Part shown: positions 10,796 through 24,063 of the stretch, one piece after another
How positions within the stretch are numbered: position 1 is the stretch's first letter
Layout of the letters: each line of letters begins with the position of its first letter
NCBI GenBank assembly: GCA_025345505.1
Contig: JANVCC010000073.1
Span: 11,827,108-11,891,107, forward strand
Source: Todiramphus chloris collaris
Taxonomy: Eukaryota > Chordata > Aves > Coraciiformes > Alcedinidae
Direction: 5' to 3'
Length of the DNA: 64,000 nucleotides
The notes under the pieces: generated by a model
Databases searched by the model: none
Told to the model about the DNA's origin: nothing
Seen by the model: the letters and a program-made list of their open reading frames with translations, nothing else
Program-made: the position numbers and the translations under genes

Positions 10796-13700
10796 CCACC
10801 ATGCACACGTCTGGGCTTGGACTTGCATACTGGAAATTTCTGGAGTGCACTAGTGCTAGTGGTTCTTACTCAAACACCCGATAAAGCCAAAGCACACAGA
10901 GAGCCCAAGTACAACTGAAGAAATACTGATGATATTTCCCTGAGAGAGCTGGTTTGTGTGCGAGATCTTAATTGGAAGACAAGCTGCTACAGTAAGCAAG
11001 GATGACTTTCCCCCTAGGTTTGGATGGGGTCCTACAGTACATATGGACATGAATGCTAAAGCCCTGCTTTAGTGCTTGAGTGGACAGAGCAGGCCAGTGG
11101 TGCTTAGGCAGGGAGTCAGATCCAGACTCATCACAGTCATGGCTTTCTAGTCACAAGGACATGTTTGTCCTCTCTCATGCTTGTGCTGCTGTGTGCCTTG
11201 AAGGAAAAGAAGTCAGAGCTCAGTTCTGTGGCTTACTCTGCCACTGGTCTTCAGAAAAGGAACAGACCTGCTTCTGGTTTCTCTTTTTGCAAACCGAAGT
11301 GTCAGCATGGGGACTGAGATGCAGGCAGCCACAGTCTGGAAGAGACCCTGGGGCTGTTAGCAGTGCTCTCCCACCCAGACAGGGTTCCATGCTCCTTCCT
11401 GGCTATGGGAGCCTGGGAAGAGACCTTCAAAATGTATTTCTAGTACAGTTAAACTGAGTCAACTTTGCACATGTAGACAACTTATCTCAAATGAGAGCAA
11501 TCAGCTGAGTTGACAAAGCCTAGTTTCTATGGATTTGTCTTATGGTAAACATAGGATAACCTGTTATGGACCTTGGTGAGCAGAGTTCTTTTGCAGAGCA
11601 GGGTGTGTCTGTCATCCACATGGAATCATATGTGTGACAGAGCCTGAATTAGCATGCTGGTTTCCCTAACAGTGGGAGCATCAGTAGGTTTATTAGCCAT
11701 CTAGGTGTCTGTTGAAATGCAAAGTATAAAAAACATCATTCCAGCTAACACTGATAGAGGTGTAGAGGTCTCCTAGTAATTAACCACCAAGCTCAGAAGT
11801 TGATGAGAGTGGGACGGGAGAGGACCTACAAACAGCACAATAGTATCAGCTGCCTCTTTCTTAAAAAAAAAAAAAATTAAATTGCGTAGAGAGTTCTGGG
11901 AGTGGGGAAACAAAACTGAAATTGTTTGGGGAAAGGAAGAGTGAGGCAGATTTGTGGTACTGTAACAGAGCTGCAAAGAAACCAGATCAGAATAGCTAGA
12001 GGTGATGTAGATCATGCTTGCAGTGACTTCAAAGACTTGAAGGGGTTAAACATGTTGTTAACCTTTCCATTCCCAGCACCTTAGGCTACATGATAAAGTC
12101 CATCTCTCCAAATACAGTCAAGGAAGCTGGAAGCTGCAGCTCCTGTTTGGTTAGAGGCTAGTCCTTGAAAACCCAAGTGCCTGTACTCCCAAACTCAAGT
12201 GAAAGACTTTGAGTACTTGAAGGCCCTGTAAGAATAGAACTTTTATGCTCACTGCAATACTATTTTTTTTATTCTTTTCTTTTTTCTTCCTTTTTTTTTT
12301 TTTTTTTTTGACAGAAGAGTTAATGGTTTTGCTTGGGTCATTGTTGACAGATAGTGGCACGGCCAGTTTGGACAGTTTTTCCCAGAACTGGCCTGCAATG
12401 CAAGTAGGGGTGGCATGAGTGGTAATTTAACTGCCATCTTCACTCACCCAGAGCATCTGCACTGATCTCAGTCCAGCAGACTCTCCAGATGCAGCTACAT
12501 GTAGCACAAGTGTGGTAGCCTAAAACGGAATGTTTTATTTTTCTATGTCTGTCATCTTACTGAGATCTGGTCTCCTGACTTCTGGCCTAACACTTGCTGC
12601 AGGTTCATTCAGGTTTCTAAGGGAGGAAGAAATGCCTCCCAAAGTCTCAGCTCCTCATTTGCTGCTGGTGTCTAAACTGTGAGGCAGCATTTGATTAAGA
12701 TCACGGACTAGGTGGGCAAGGACTACGGCTGCCCTCTTGTTTATGCAATGCCAAGCAGGCTGTGAGCTTTCAATAAAAAGTAATTAATGGTAAAGCAGAC
12801 TCGTACAATACTGCAGAGTCTCTTCTGTTTCTGTTACTTAGACTTTTAAAGGCAATAGGATCACAGTGGCTTGACTTTCTTTACTACACAAAAAAGGAAG
12901 AGCATTTAATCTAGTGACCTCACATTTATCTTCTGCCCTTCATTAGCACCATCTGTCTCGCTCTGCCTGTTGAAAGGCGACCGTTCCCATCCTCATTGCT
13001 GGGATGATACAAATATTGCTCAATTACGGCAATTCTCTAAATGCAATTACTCAGTTGCAATGTTAATTGAATTATTTGAGTTTAATTATTCCATTAGGAA
13101 TGCTGTCAGTACAGCTTAAGTTGCTTGCTGTCTCTCTGGGCTAGAAGCACAATGCAGTATCTGGCCACACAGGGAAGGACTGGTTTTACTCAGACTCAGA
13201 CAGCCCTAATTAGGCTGGGGAAAGTCTGTCATTGTTCAGAAATGGTGCTTTCAAGTTCAGGTGTCAAGGCTACAGAGATCTTTCATTCAGTCAGTGAGTT
13301 TCCAGGCACAAAAATATTGCAAACAGAGGAACAGTGATTATTTATGAAGAAATAATTTAGCGGGAGAGCTAGTTTCAAAAATACTTGTGTTTTGTGAGTG
13401 AAGGAATCAGACCTAAGAGACACTTCACAGAAACTAGAAGGACCAGTTGCACAACAAGTGCCTGGATTTCAGACTACATGCAGTCAGACAGACAATGACT
13501 AAAGACTGCTCACAGGCAATGTTGGGGCTGAGACAGGACTGCAGAGCAAAGCTCACCAGCTCTTGTAGTAAATTCACCTGGGCAAACAAAAGAGCTATTC
13601 GAGGTTTGTTCCTGATGCATTCCTAGGAAAAGTAGGATGAAAAAAGTTAGTATTAGGAAGACATGAACTTGTATGTCCTCAGCCCCCTTTGAAATTCCTA

Positions 13701-16700
13701 ATCCATATGCATGCAAAACTGGAAGCTGATTTCCTGCCTCCCTGCAGCAAGGATAGCTGCTGTATCTGTCCAGAGAAGCCTGGATCTCCTATTCCAATAT
13801 CCTGCCACTATCAGTGTTTTTCCTCACTCACAACATCATCAGGAGCCCTTGCCTCTTGATTCATGGGACACACTATAACTAAGAAGGGTACTTCAATCTT
13901 TCCCTCCTTTCAATGGTATGAGCTCCCTTGGTTGATGTAAGACCTGCAGCACCAGTTAAGAGCTGTGACAGGTGGAAATAGCCCAGACCCACAGTCTCTT
14001 CTGTTAGAAGACCTCAAGCCATAACATATCTATTCTGCAGTAGCCCAGAACTCTGACTGCCATAGACAGCCTTGGACCTCGCATTTCATGTCTGCACTGC
14101 ACTTTGTAAACATCCCCACTTAATATCTATACTGTGTTAAGGCCCCTGTCCTTGCATCTCTGAGAGCAGTAGCTCTTGAGATTTGCAAGTTGAGGTATTG
14201 CCCCTCCAAGAGACAGTGGCATGCAAGGCAGAGATCTCTGAGGTTGGGAGGTGGATTTCTTGGTGTCATGCATCAGATGGAACTATTCTGCTGCAATAGC
14301 ATCCCCAGCACTGTGGAACCCTGTGTGGTCCAAGTTGCTGAGACAGTATTTGCTCAGTCCTTGGTGACTGGTGGTCCCAGGAACTCCTCTTTTCTGCTTG
14401 GCCCCCTGCACTCCTCCCTCTGCCTACCCCCTCCCACTCACCTGTCTGCCACAGTGCAAGTGCTGCATGGTAAGTTTTATGGACCCATTGGGCACAGGAG
14501 AGGAAGTAGAGATCAGGGTTTATGTGTGAAATAGCAATTTTGTGATGACTTCACGTAAAATGCTCTGACCTAGAGACAATGAGTATCAAGGGATCTTGGT
14601 TTAATACAGATGTAGGGGGATTAAGTGGTAAAATAGTTGTGCTTTAAATATTTTTTGCAAATATGGTCTTCATCTGCCATGTTCCTCACTAACAGAATAG
14701 AGATGTTAGCACTTCCATCCTGGCTAGTGTATTGGCAGCAGTTGGAGTTTGCAGGTGGCAGGACCTCCTGTCATTGTTACTTCCCAATCCCACTTTGCAA
14801 ACACCCCTCCCTCTCCTTCTGAAGGAGATGCAGTTTCTCTTAGAAGATACTAGAGCTTACCCAGTTTTGGTGAGCACTGACTCCACCAGACTCTTCCAAT
14901 GAGGTTCAAGCTCTTTGAGGTTGGGGTGGTTGGCTGTGGGCGTAAATGTGCCTTTGTGCACCTCAGCACAGGACTTCCCTATCCCTATAAGAACGCTGCT
15001 GGAGCTGGCCCTGACACAAAGCATTGGCTGAGCAGCTGTGCTGGCCTGGGATGCTGCAGTACCAGGGGAGGCAGCTTCACATGGTACTCAAAGGCTGGCT
15101 TCACTGTACCCAGCTGAAGCACCCAAGAGACTTCAAGGAGCAGAATGTAATTACAGCTCTCTGCCAGGATGTTGATGTATAATGGCTTCATGCTCCCACC
15201 ATAACAACATAGCACAGGGATTATTGTGAATAACAACATTGTAGGATGGAACTGGTGAGGCAGTGGTGGAGCAGCTTGTGTAAAGCGGAGCACAGCTCCC
15301 TCCTGCCCTCATCATCTAGAATGAAACTGGAGACCTGTCTCTAGGTCTCTTTGGGTTCTGCTGCTGTGAGGAGGTGGCTGAAGATCTGAGGCCAGGAAAT
15401 GTTCTCTCCTGATGGCTGTGTGATCCAGGAACGGTGCCTTCCACTTCAAACAAATGGAGAGGTTATGCCAAGAGAAAAGGATGAGCCACTCTGGAAAAGG
15501 GTCAAACTTGAATATCCTTCAGAATAAATGCATAGAATTGCAAAAATAGCTCCTAAAAAGCCTCAGAAGTGATCCTAATGACTGCTTCTGATGTCTTGGG
15601 TGTCACATCTCCCTCACGCAGCTGTATAGCACTTGGTAGCTTGCTGTTCAAGACACATTCAACCCATTGCGTGGCACTGGTTATTTGAATTTCCTGGGCT
15701 GTGTTCTCTGTTAATTTCTATATTCTCCAGTAGTACACTTAATGGATCTTAATCTTCCTTTACATGCCCATGTGTACACGCAAGTGCATTTCTGCATCTC
15801 CAACCTGCAGCCTCATCTCTGTTTCATCAGCATTATCTTCAAAGCCCTGCTTTTTTCCTATTTAAAAAAGAGTTGGATTCCATGTCTGCAGTATCTCAGT
15901 ATCTCTCCCCTCTGTACCTGCTCTGTTTTCTTGCCTGCTGTCCAGAATGTCACTGCCATTCTGGCAGAGCCTTATTTAATTTCTGGCAAACCAGATCTGT
16001 GAAGTTCAATTCTGTAAAGCTGCTTCAGTGCCAGCTAATGTAGCAAGGCAGTGACTGGGGCTTTCCAACATGCACCTACAGCACCCTGCTGCTCAGGCTT
16101 GCTGGCTATTTGTATGGCAAAATGGAATGGACTTATGGGGAAAGCAACAGCCTCGCACTAGGGAGCATTTATCCATCACCTTCCTCTGCCTCAGGCTCCA
16201 TGAGGAACTCAGAGCCCTGAAAGTCCCACCTCCTGTTTAAAAAGGGAGTGAGCTGGGGGAGGGCTCTGAGCATCCCTGGGGACCTGACATTACCAAGGGG
16301 CAGTGCAGCAGCACACCTAGCACGGGGCTGGAGTCTGTGAAGTGCACTCACCTCTGGCAGGAATGACATGTGGGCTCTTGGGGACCAAGCAGGAGCCATC
16401 TACTGCTCCCTGCCAGCACTGGCACCCCTACTGAGGCAAGTTTTCTATAAATCCATACCCATTTACATCACAGACAGGCAGAGCCAAACCCGGAGGGTAT
16501 TGATAAACAGAATTCAGGTGTGTAATTTTGTCCTTTTGGCTCTAACTCCTCATTTATTATTTCACAATCTTGGCAATGCTTTACTGTGCCAGAGACACCC
16601 ACAAAGGCAGACTGGAGATTCAGTGACTGACGTTTATGTTACTAGGCAGGGACTCCAGTGCTTGTGCTGGGTGAGGTGAACAGGTCTCTTCCTTCACTCC

Positions 16701-19055
16701 TAGCTACAAATACGGGGTTTGCAAAAGCTTTCATCACTGAATTTTAGTGCTGATCTAGCTGATGGTTATGGATGGCAGAGAGGAGTCAGGAAGATGCTGC
16801 TTTTGGACACACTGCCTGAGGTTTTCTTTAACTGGAAAGTCTGGACTAGGGTGAAACCATCAAGAAACATGTTGGGTCCTTGATAAACATGATCCCAAGT
16901 CAGAAGCTGTTCCCCAGCACTCCTGTTCTAAACCACTTTCAAGTCCTCTAAAGATACCAGTTTAAATAACTGCCCTTCAGTTTGTCTCTTCTCTTTTATC
17001 AAATAACATCTAATGTCACTGTTGCTGAAAGCAAATAGGACAAAATTGTCTGCCTTATTTTTCCCAGTGTGTTGGCTTTATGCATTTGGCAGCATTTGGA
17101 GTCAAATCAATCTTAGTTTCTTCTCCTGGACAGGTACTTAGTTTTCCTGATGTCAGGATACAGCTTTCATGTGGGGAGGGGAGAGGGGGCAAACTGTGTC
17201 TGAGAAGATAGGGAAGGGGGATGCAAAGCCCCACAATCTGGAAGGGAAGCTCAAGACTGGTGTATTCATGTGGGATTTGCTATATCTGCCTCCATCTCCT
17301 GCCTTGGCTGCAAGCTTCCCCTGCAAAAACGGCTCTGTTCAAGCTGCTTATGTCCTACTCACAAGCCAGTTTCGAATTTTCTTGGGGATCTAGATGCTTA
17401 CAGAGGTATCTACCTGCTACTCAGGCTTCATAATACAATATCTGCCTTGGCTTTCAAATTGTTTCAGACTCTTTAGGTACCTTGGGATGGGAGGGACTGA
17501 GGTGACACCTGGGTTTGAATAGCCATGTGGGCCAGGGGTCAGTAGCCATTCCTGTTCTCCAAGCTAGCTCTCTGTGGCCAGAGCACCAAGGCAATGCCCC
17601 CTCCCATTGAGAGACAGGGAGGGAGCAGGGCTGGGGTGAAAAAATGCTGGTGGTTGGAGGTTGCTGCTTCCTTGTGATGCGTGGTGTTGAAACTGAGCAC
17701 ACTGCAGCAGCCCCAGCAGTGTTCCCATTGGCTCCTCTTCCCCAGGCTCTGGTCAAGTCACAGCCACTGCTGGATGTGTAATGGAGACCAATGAGAGCCC
17801 TTGCATACCACAGCCACTCTGGACCTGCAGACTGTTGTTGCCTTCTGTGAGCATCCCTGCTGCTGTAACTGCCTTTAAGTGTTTTGTGTCCCTGCTGCTC
17901 TAGACTCTGTTGATCTCACTTTTGAGTTTTGTTTTGGTTTATCCTGTAGCTGTTTTGTGCCTCAGTTTTCACAGCTGTGAAGCAGGGACAACACTGCTAA
18001 GTCTAGAGGTCTAGAGACCTCAGTTTTGTGAGTAGTGAGGTCCTGTTATGGTTGAGGACAAGTACCCACTGCAATCAGTGAGATGTTTCTCATCCTGCAT
18101 GAAGAAGCTACCCTATGTCAAAGCTGACTGGCTTTCAAGTAAAGGGCACCAGATGTCCTGAAGTGGAGTTGCAAGGGACAATCATCACTCAAGTACCCTA
18201 GGACCTGTGTGAATTCCTGACCTGCAGATGGGGCAGAAGATCATCTTTGCAGGAGGCTAACACCACAAGTGGATGCGCTCCACTTGTGTCAAGCCACGGG
18301 ACTCCCACTGCTGCCAGTGCAACTGTGGCATGAGAAACATGTGAACAGCATCCACTGTGCTGCAAGTGTCTAACAAGTTAGCGTTTGCAGCTCACTGCTT
18401 GTCAGGGTGTTCCTTTCCTTACTTGTTAGGTGATGTCTCTTCTTTCTATCACTGTAGATGATTCCTTTCATTCTCTTCAAGAGGCCTCTTTCTGCCTCTC
18501 AAATCTTTTCAGTTCACCTCGTTTAAACACCACAGCATACTCCAAAACCTGATAAGTCTGGGGGAGAGATTGCATCTTCAAGAAACAATTTCCCTCTTAG
18601 CTGAGAGGTTGGGGATCTCTCTCCATGTAGGGTTGCTGGGACTGGCGAAGGGCAGGCAGGTCACAGCTGGACAGTGCTGCTGCCCATAGGCTGAAGCCCT
18701 GTCACAGGCACTTGGGATGGCTGGGTAATGACCACACAGGACATGCAGCTTCTTAGGAGGCTGCTGTGTTTTCAGCTGGCACTGATGTGAAGTCTTTTTC
18801 AAACTTTTGGGCAAAAATGGCTTTCTCTGGGTGACACTTGGGGGAAAGTAAGGCTACCACTGGATTTCTGGTCTTCTTCCAGCTGCAGCATCTGCTTTTC
18901 TTCCCCCCCCTCCCATGCAGCTGCTCCTCAGGGTGGCTCACCATCCGGTATACAGCTATGGAGAGAAATATTCCTCTCCCATTAGCACTTTCAGTGCAAT
19001 TGCAGTTGGGTACCCCCTCAGATGCCCAGCTGCAGAAGAGTGCTGGTTTTACAGT
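10796..19055. other. intergenic, no gene seen
   Basis: About 8.3 kb without a protein-like frame. It contains an A13 run (11,863-11,876), a long T-rich tract with an acceptor-like TTTGACAG end (12,262-12,315), and the AT-rich motif cluster at 12,960-13,110 listed separately. No CR1 or LTR sequence was recognised. Confidence 0.45.
12960..13110. promoter_or_regulatory. candidate conserved non-coding element
   Basis: Between about 13,015 and 13,105 the sequence carries around seven ATTA/TAAT homeodomain cores in 90 bases (CAATTACGG, GCAATTACTC, TTAATTGAATTATT, TTTAATTATTCC, CCATTAGG), next to a small GC-balanced block. No ORF or repeat explains it. The regulatory role is inferred from motif density alone. 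Confidence 0.3.
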
Positions 19056-19662
19056 TGTATAAGGGGGACCTGTATTTGGTCTGGCTGAGACAGAGTTAAT
19101 TTTCCCCCTAGCAGCCCTCATAGTGCTGTGCTTTGTATTTGGAGATAGAAAGGTGCTGATAACACACCCCTGTTTTGTCTACTGCTGGGCAAGGCTTGCA
19201 CAGCATTAAGGCTGTCTCACCAGTGTTTCCTCCCCTCACCCAGTAGGCTGGAGATGGGCAAGATCTTGGGAGGGAACAGAGCCAGGACAGCTGACCCAAA
19301 CTGACCAAAGGGATATTCCATACCACATGACTTCTGCTCAGCTCTAAAAGCTAAGAGAAAGGAGAAGGGGAGGGGGGCATTTGTTATTATGGCATTTGTC
19401 TTCCAGAGCAACCACTAAGCCTGTGCTGAAGCTCTACTTCCTGAGAAGTGTCTGGACATCACCCGCTGAAGGGAAGTAGAGAATAAACATATTATTCCTT
19501 TACTTCTGCACATGGCCTTTGCTTTTGCTTTATTAAACTGCCTTTATCTTGACCCATGAGGTTTTTCCACCTTATTTTCTCCCCGCTCTGTCCTGCTGAG
19601 GAGTGGGAGTGATAGAGCACTTCAGTGGGCACCTGGCATCCAGCCAAGGTCAAGCCACGACA
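19056..19662 (+). mobile_element. solo LTR, avian ERVL-type, copy A
   Basis: Starts TGTATAAGGGGGACC and ends GCCACGACA, giving TG...CA termini. It is homologous along its whole length to the LTR at 23,471-24,063. Shared blocks include GAGTTAATTTTCCC, GCTGATAACACACCC, GACAGCTGACCCAAACTGACC, AAAGGGATATTCCATACC, GAATAAA (poly(A) signal), and the GGGCACCTGGCA and AGCCAAGGTCAA tail. This is a common LTR layout in songbird-type genomes as I know it. Flanks ACAGT and GGAGT share only AGT, so the target duplication is decayed or absent. No viral gene lies beside it. Confidence 0.85.
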
Positions 19663-22201
19663 GGAGTGTAATCTCCATTCATTGCTATATTAGTGCTGTA
19701 TCTGTTTTGAGCTACAGTTACCTTTAATTACTGTCTCTGCTGGGGCTCACTGTGCCTCTTCCAGTTAACAGTTTGGAGGCCCTTGTTCCCAAAAAATTAA
19801 ACCACTTACCATTATTTATCTTTTAAATCAGAGCTTATATTTAGCTGGTATCATCCATTCAGTCTGCTTCTCAACACCTGTGTGCAGAAAAGCCATGCAA
19901 TCACTCTGTTCACAGAAGTATTTGAAAGCTATCCTCCAGCCCTGCTGCTGCAGCTGAGTTGGAATGTGGTGTCAAGGAGAATGTTCAGTCCCGCAGCATT
20001 TGCATTGCTGTTGAGCTCAGTTATGACACTTTCTTCACTGTTGAGCTCAGTTATGACACTTCACTTGCATTCTTGCAGAGTGAAAAGGTCTTCCAAGCAC
20101 ATTCAAAGTCATTAAGGTGCACATAGGCACCAACTGGAGGAGGGAGCAGCTGATACTTCTCCTTACTATGTGAGTGTGAGATGAGCTCTGCTTCTCTCTC
20201 AGGGAAATGAAAGACAGATCTCAGCAAGGGGAGAAAGTGTTTGCTCAGCATCCCAAAGAGCTGGAGACTTCTTCTGAAAATGAGTTCTGTAAACCAGAAA
20301 ATGGGATTGTTTGCCCTGAAAACGTTATTCCTTGGATTTAACACCATCTGAAGGGAACCAAGAGCAGCCCTGGCATGTCCTAGCCTGTTTCTCTTTACAC
20401 ACTGCCTCAGGAACAGAAACTCCTGCAATGAGTTCTCTTCAGCGAACGCTGCCTCTGCCACCAAGAATTGTGTTCTTACCAGCACTGCAGAAACTGAGAC
20501 AGCAGGAAGAGAAATCATCCTTCCCATTTATTCTCTCCCAAAGATCGTGACTTTGGGACCGTCATCTAGAGGGACTGTTTGGAGGACACAGTGCCTTAAA
20601 ACAAGACATGGCACCACTTCCCTCAGTCTCTCTTCTGACCTCGCATGACTTGCATCAAGTAGCAAGGATGCTTTCCCTGTTGGCAAGCCCAGATGCACTG
20701 CATCATGTTGGAGCCAGCAGGTGACTGAAGCCATTTTACAGTATTCCCCAGGAGGAATGTTTTGGGCTGCAGCAGGAGAGCAAGTGTCCAGAAGATGCTC
20801 TTCAGCCAACTGCCCAGCATGGCCAGCTGGGTCTGCAGAGGACCACACACTGTGCTGTTTGTCTGAGCACGCTCTGCACAGAATGAGATGCCAGTGAAAG
20901 GGCACAGAGTCCTCATCTAATTATTGCTGCTATATTTATACATGAGATCGGAGAAGTGAGCAAGAGACACACACTGATGCTGGGAACTTGATGGCCTTAG
21001 GTGGATGAATTGAGAAACAGGGCATTGCAATTATGGTTTTTCCTTTTCCACATAGTTATTGTCTTTTCCCTTGCCTCCCTAGGGGGCTGGACTACCTGCA
21101 GTGCTCCTTGTGGCGGGAGGGAGCTGTGGGGTAGCAAAGATGTGCATCCCTGTGCAGGAAGCAGGAGGGACTTGGTGTGATACAGGAAGGGTGCAGGGAT
21201 AGGCAAGCAGGGCCAGACGGCAGTGGGGGATATCCTGTCACACTATGGGGGTTTATAATAATACCTTTATGGTGCTTGCCATGTATGAAGTGAAGCAAAA
21301 TGCACTGTTCTCTGGACCAGGGTTTCAAAATGTCATTAAGGGATCAGAGTGTGCTCCAGCCCTGCATGCCTGGATGCTGGCAGCAGGCAGGGGAACAAAA
21401 TAATTGATTGTTTTTTCCCTGCAGTCCAAAATGGTTTTGATGTCAGGCCATTCATTGCAGTAGCTGGAATACTAGCACAATTCATTTGAGCTGCATCCCT
21501 GCAAATGAGTGGCTTTACTAATGGCTAATCTGGGATGATGGATGAATTGGGGGTGGGGGGAGGATGTTGCTACTGCTGAATAAGAATGTGTCAGTGAGAA
21601 GGAGGCAGCAACAGGCTGGGACCCAGCAGGCATGGTCCCAAATATGTCCCAGCCAGCATGGGAGCTTGAGGGGGATGCAATAGGCAGGCAGGTTCAGCAA
21701 GTATCTGTGTCTTAGTCTCTTCTTCTTGAGACAGTCATACAAGAAGTAATATCTGAATTTAGCCACCTGATTTTTGCCAGGTCTGGACTACAGCTTAACA
21801 AAGTGATGATAAGTCTTCTTTACATCCTTCCTGCAGCCTTTCTTAAAATTTAGATTTATTTAATTATTTTTAAGTGTTCTGGGGTTGACAGCATCCTTAG
21901 GTAAATGAAAGGCAAAGCTGAATGTAAAAAGCAGGGCATCAAGAAACTGTAAGATTAGCAGTCCCAGGGGAGAGCAGTCATGATAATTAGCAGCAGGCAG
22001 GGGCTGGATTGTTCCACAGCACACTAGCCCAAGCTTCCCATGGATCCATCGACTGGTCCCATCTCCCTGAGCAGACCCACATCATTGTGTTTCAGGAGCA
22101 TTGCTTCTGATTTACACTGGGCTGAACAGGAGGTGATTCCCTTGACCATGGTCGCCTTGCCCTGCTTCAAGGCAGGTGAAGGAGATTCCAAGCAGGGAAG
22201 G
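19663..22201. other. intergenic, no gene seen
   Basis: About 2.5 kb of unique sequence between two solo LTRs. It holds one short duplicated segment (20,011-20,062). The longest frame, minus strand 20,051-20,527 (158 codons), has no domain, no splice context and no codon signature I trust. Confidence 0.45.
20011..20062 (+). repeat. 30-bp tandem duplication
   Basis: TTGAGCTCAGTTATGACACT occurs at 20,011-20,030 and again at 20,041-20,060, so the period is 30 bp. The second unit's 3' end has diverged. Confidence 0.85.
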
Positions 22202-22918
22202 TGTTGGGGTTTTGGGGAGTTATTCTGTTTTCCTTCTTCTCTTAAAGAATTTTTCCATACTTGTTTGTAAGGGAGGTAAATGACTGTACTTAAGAGAGAC
22301 AAAAGGACCTGGCCACAGGGGGAGGGGTCCGAATAAAGGGGGTTGGGTGCAGCCCCTAGGGTTCTCTCTGGTTTTGCTCCCTGCATTGGAGGAGAAGCTG
22401 CCCTTGTGGTGCAGAGAACTCATCCCCACTGCATCCCCTGCTCTCCCTGCTGCCTACCAAGGATCCGCGGAACACCGGGATCAGCTTGGAGAGAGGTCGT
22501 CCTTGCTTCGCCTCCTGCTTTTCCTCCTACCCCTGCTGTCTCCCGAGGACCCTGCTGGACACCGGGATCGGCTGCCCAGGGGGTTTGTGACGCGGGCTTT
22601 CCGTCGGCCATTGCCCCGTGGGGACTGAGCTGGCTCCGGAGCGGCGGGGAGACCATGGCGCCCTTCCTGCTCCCCGGGAGCCCCGAGAGGTTGGGATTGG
22701 GTTCCCTGTGCTGTTTCCTGTTACTGCCGTAGTTATTGTTGTTTGTTTGTCCTGTTATATATATTTAGTGAAGAACTGTTATTCCTATTCCTCATATCTT
22801 TGCCTGAAAGCCCCTCAATTTCAAAATTACAAGCATTCGGAGGGGAGGGGCTTGCATTTTCCATTCCAAGGGGGGCTCCTGCCTTCCTTGGCAGACATCT
22901 GTCTTTCAACCCAAGGCA
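22202..22918 (+). mobile_element. solo LTR, second avian family, near-intact target duplication
   Basis: Starts TGTTGGGGTTTTGGGG and ends CCCAAGGCA (TG...CA). The 5-base flanks are GAAGG (22,197-22,201) and GAGGG (22,919-22,923), a target duplication with one mismatch. Inside are an A/T-rich U3, a CpG-rich middle (GGATCCGCGGAACACCGGG and GACACCGGGATCGGC, two related 20-base blocks about 90 bases apart), and a purine-rich tail. The 129-codon frame at 22,343-22,732 falls wholly inside the LTR and is a chance ORF. The family differs from copies A and B around it. Confidence 0.8.
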
Positions 22919-23470
22919 GAGGGTTAGACTGCATCCCTCCCCCAAACCATGGCTTGTGCTGAGGATTCAGTTCATGGCAAGGCTAGTGGCTCAGTGAGGA
23001 GGACTCCTGGGAGGAAGACTGGGGCTTGTCAGACCCATGGTTTGATCTACATAGAGGGGACCATGCTAGGTTCTCACCTTTCCACTTAAAAAGCAGCTTC
23101 TGTGCCTGCATGCATGTAAACAGATTGACTTTTAATGGCTGCAGATCATGAAGGAGCCTCTCTCAGTTATTGATCACTTACTGATTATTCCATCACTTTG
23201 TATTCAGGTTGTTAATAAGATTACAGGGTAAATCTAAAAAGAAAGCAGGCAGATGGTAAGATTCTGCTCATTTAAAATAAGCACAAAAAACTTTTCCCCC
23301 TCTGCCTGCCTCCAGCTTTATTACAAAATCCAATAAATAACCCTGGGGACAAGAAGGGAGGAGATTCAAAGGAAACATCAAAAGGCACCTCTCTAGCATG
23401 TCAAGTAACAGGCACAGAGAGATGCTAACAAACAGCAGCTGCTCCAAGCACAGCAGCTGAGCACCCTCCC
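22919..23470. other. short spacer, no gene seen
   Basis: About 550 bases of unique sequence between two solo LTRs of different families. There are no ORFs of note and no viral internal sequence. Confidence 0.5.
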
Positions 23471-24063
23471 TGTACTGGGGACCTGTATTGAGTCTGTCTG
23501 AGCTGGAGTTAATTTTCCCTATAGCAGCCCTCCCAGTGCTGTGCTTTGTATTGGGAGCTAGAAAGGTGTTGATAACACACCCGTGTTGTGGCTGCTCCTG
23601 GGCACGGCTCACACAGCACCAAGGCTGTTTTTCCAACATTCCCCCCAGTAGGCTGGGGGTGAACAAGATCTTGGAAGGAGACACAACCAGTACAGCTGAC
23701 CCAAACTGACCAAAGGGATATCCCATACCATATGACATCATCTCAACAACAAAAACTAGGGAAAAGGAGGTGGGGGGGGGGGGGGGGGGTGGCATCTGCT
23801 TGTCCTCTGGAGGAACTGCTATGCGTACTAGAGCCCCGCTTCCTGGGAAAAGGGCCAGACGTTGCCTGCTGATGGGAAGCGGAGAATAAATCTTGTTTTC
23901 ATTAGGTTCCAAAAAGCCTTTGCTTTGCTTTCATTAAACTGCCTTTAGTTTGACCCACGTGTTTTTTTCCATCTTATTTTCTTCCCCTTGCCCTGCTGAG
24001 AGGAAGGGAGTGATAGAACAGCTTGGAGGGCACCTGGCACCTAGCCAAGGTCAACCCACCACA
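23471..24063 (+). mobile_element. solo LTR, avian ERVL-type, copy B
   Basis: Same family and orientation as 19,056-19,662. It begins TGTACTGGGGACC and ends CAACCCACCACA, and shares the GAGTTAATTTTCCC, TTGATAACACACCC, GACCCAAACTGACC and GAATAAA blocks. It contains an uninterrupted 18-G run at 23,772-23,789. Flanking pentamers (CTCCC and ATGGC) do not match. By eye it differs from copy A at well over one base in ten, so the two are not the paired LTRs of one recent provirus. The antisense 214-codon frame at 23,268-23,912 is a by-product of this LTR. Confidence 0.85.
23772..23789 (+). repeat. homopolymer G18 run
   Basis: Eighteen consecutive G within solo LTR copy B, at a position where copy A has GGGGAGGGGGG. 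It is a length-unstable tract and a likely place for sequencing-length error. Confidence 0.9.

Noticed and set aside
12262-12315. Strong acceptor-like poly-T tract ending TTTGACAG
   Set aside because: No open or protein-like exon follows, so I treat it as simple sequence.
20051-20527. 158-codon minus-strand ORF considered as a host exon
   Set aside because: No splice context, no family resemblance, and it overlaps the 30-bp tandem duplication.
23268-23912. 214-codon minus-strand ORF
   Set aside because: Mostly antisense to solo LTR copy B and reads through its G18 run as polyproline.
19056-24063. Copies A and B as paired LTRs of one provirus
   Set aside because: They are strongly diverged, there is no primer site after A or purine tract before B, a different-family solo LTR lies between, and no pol-like frame is present.
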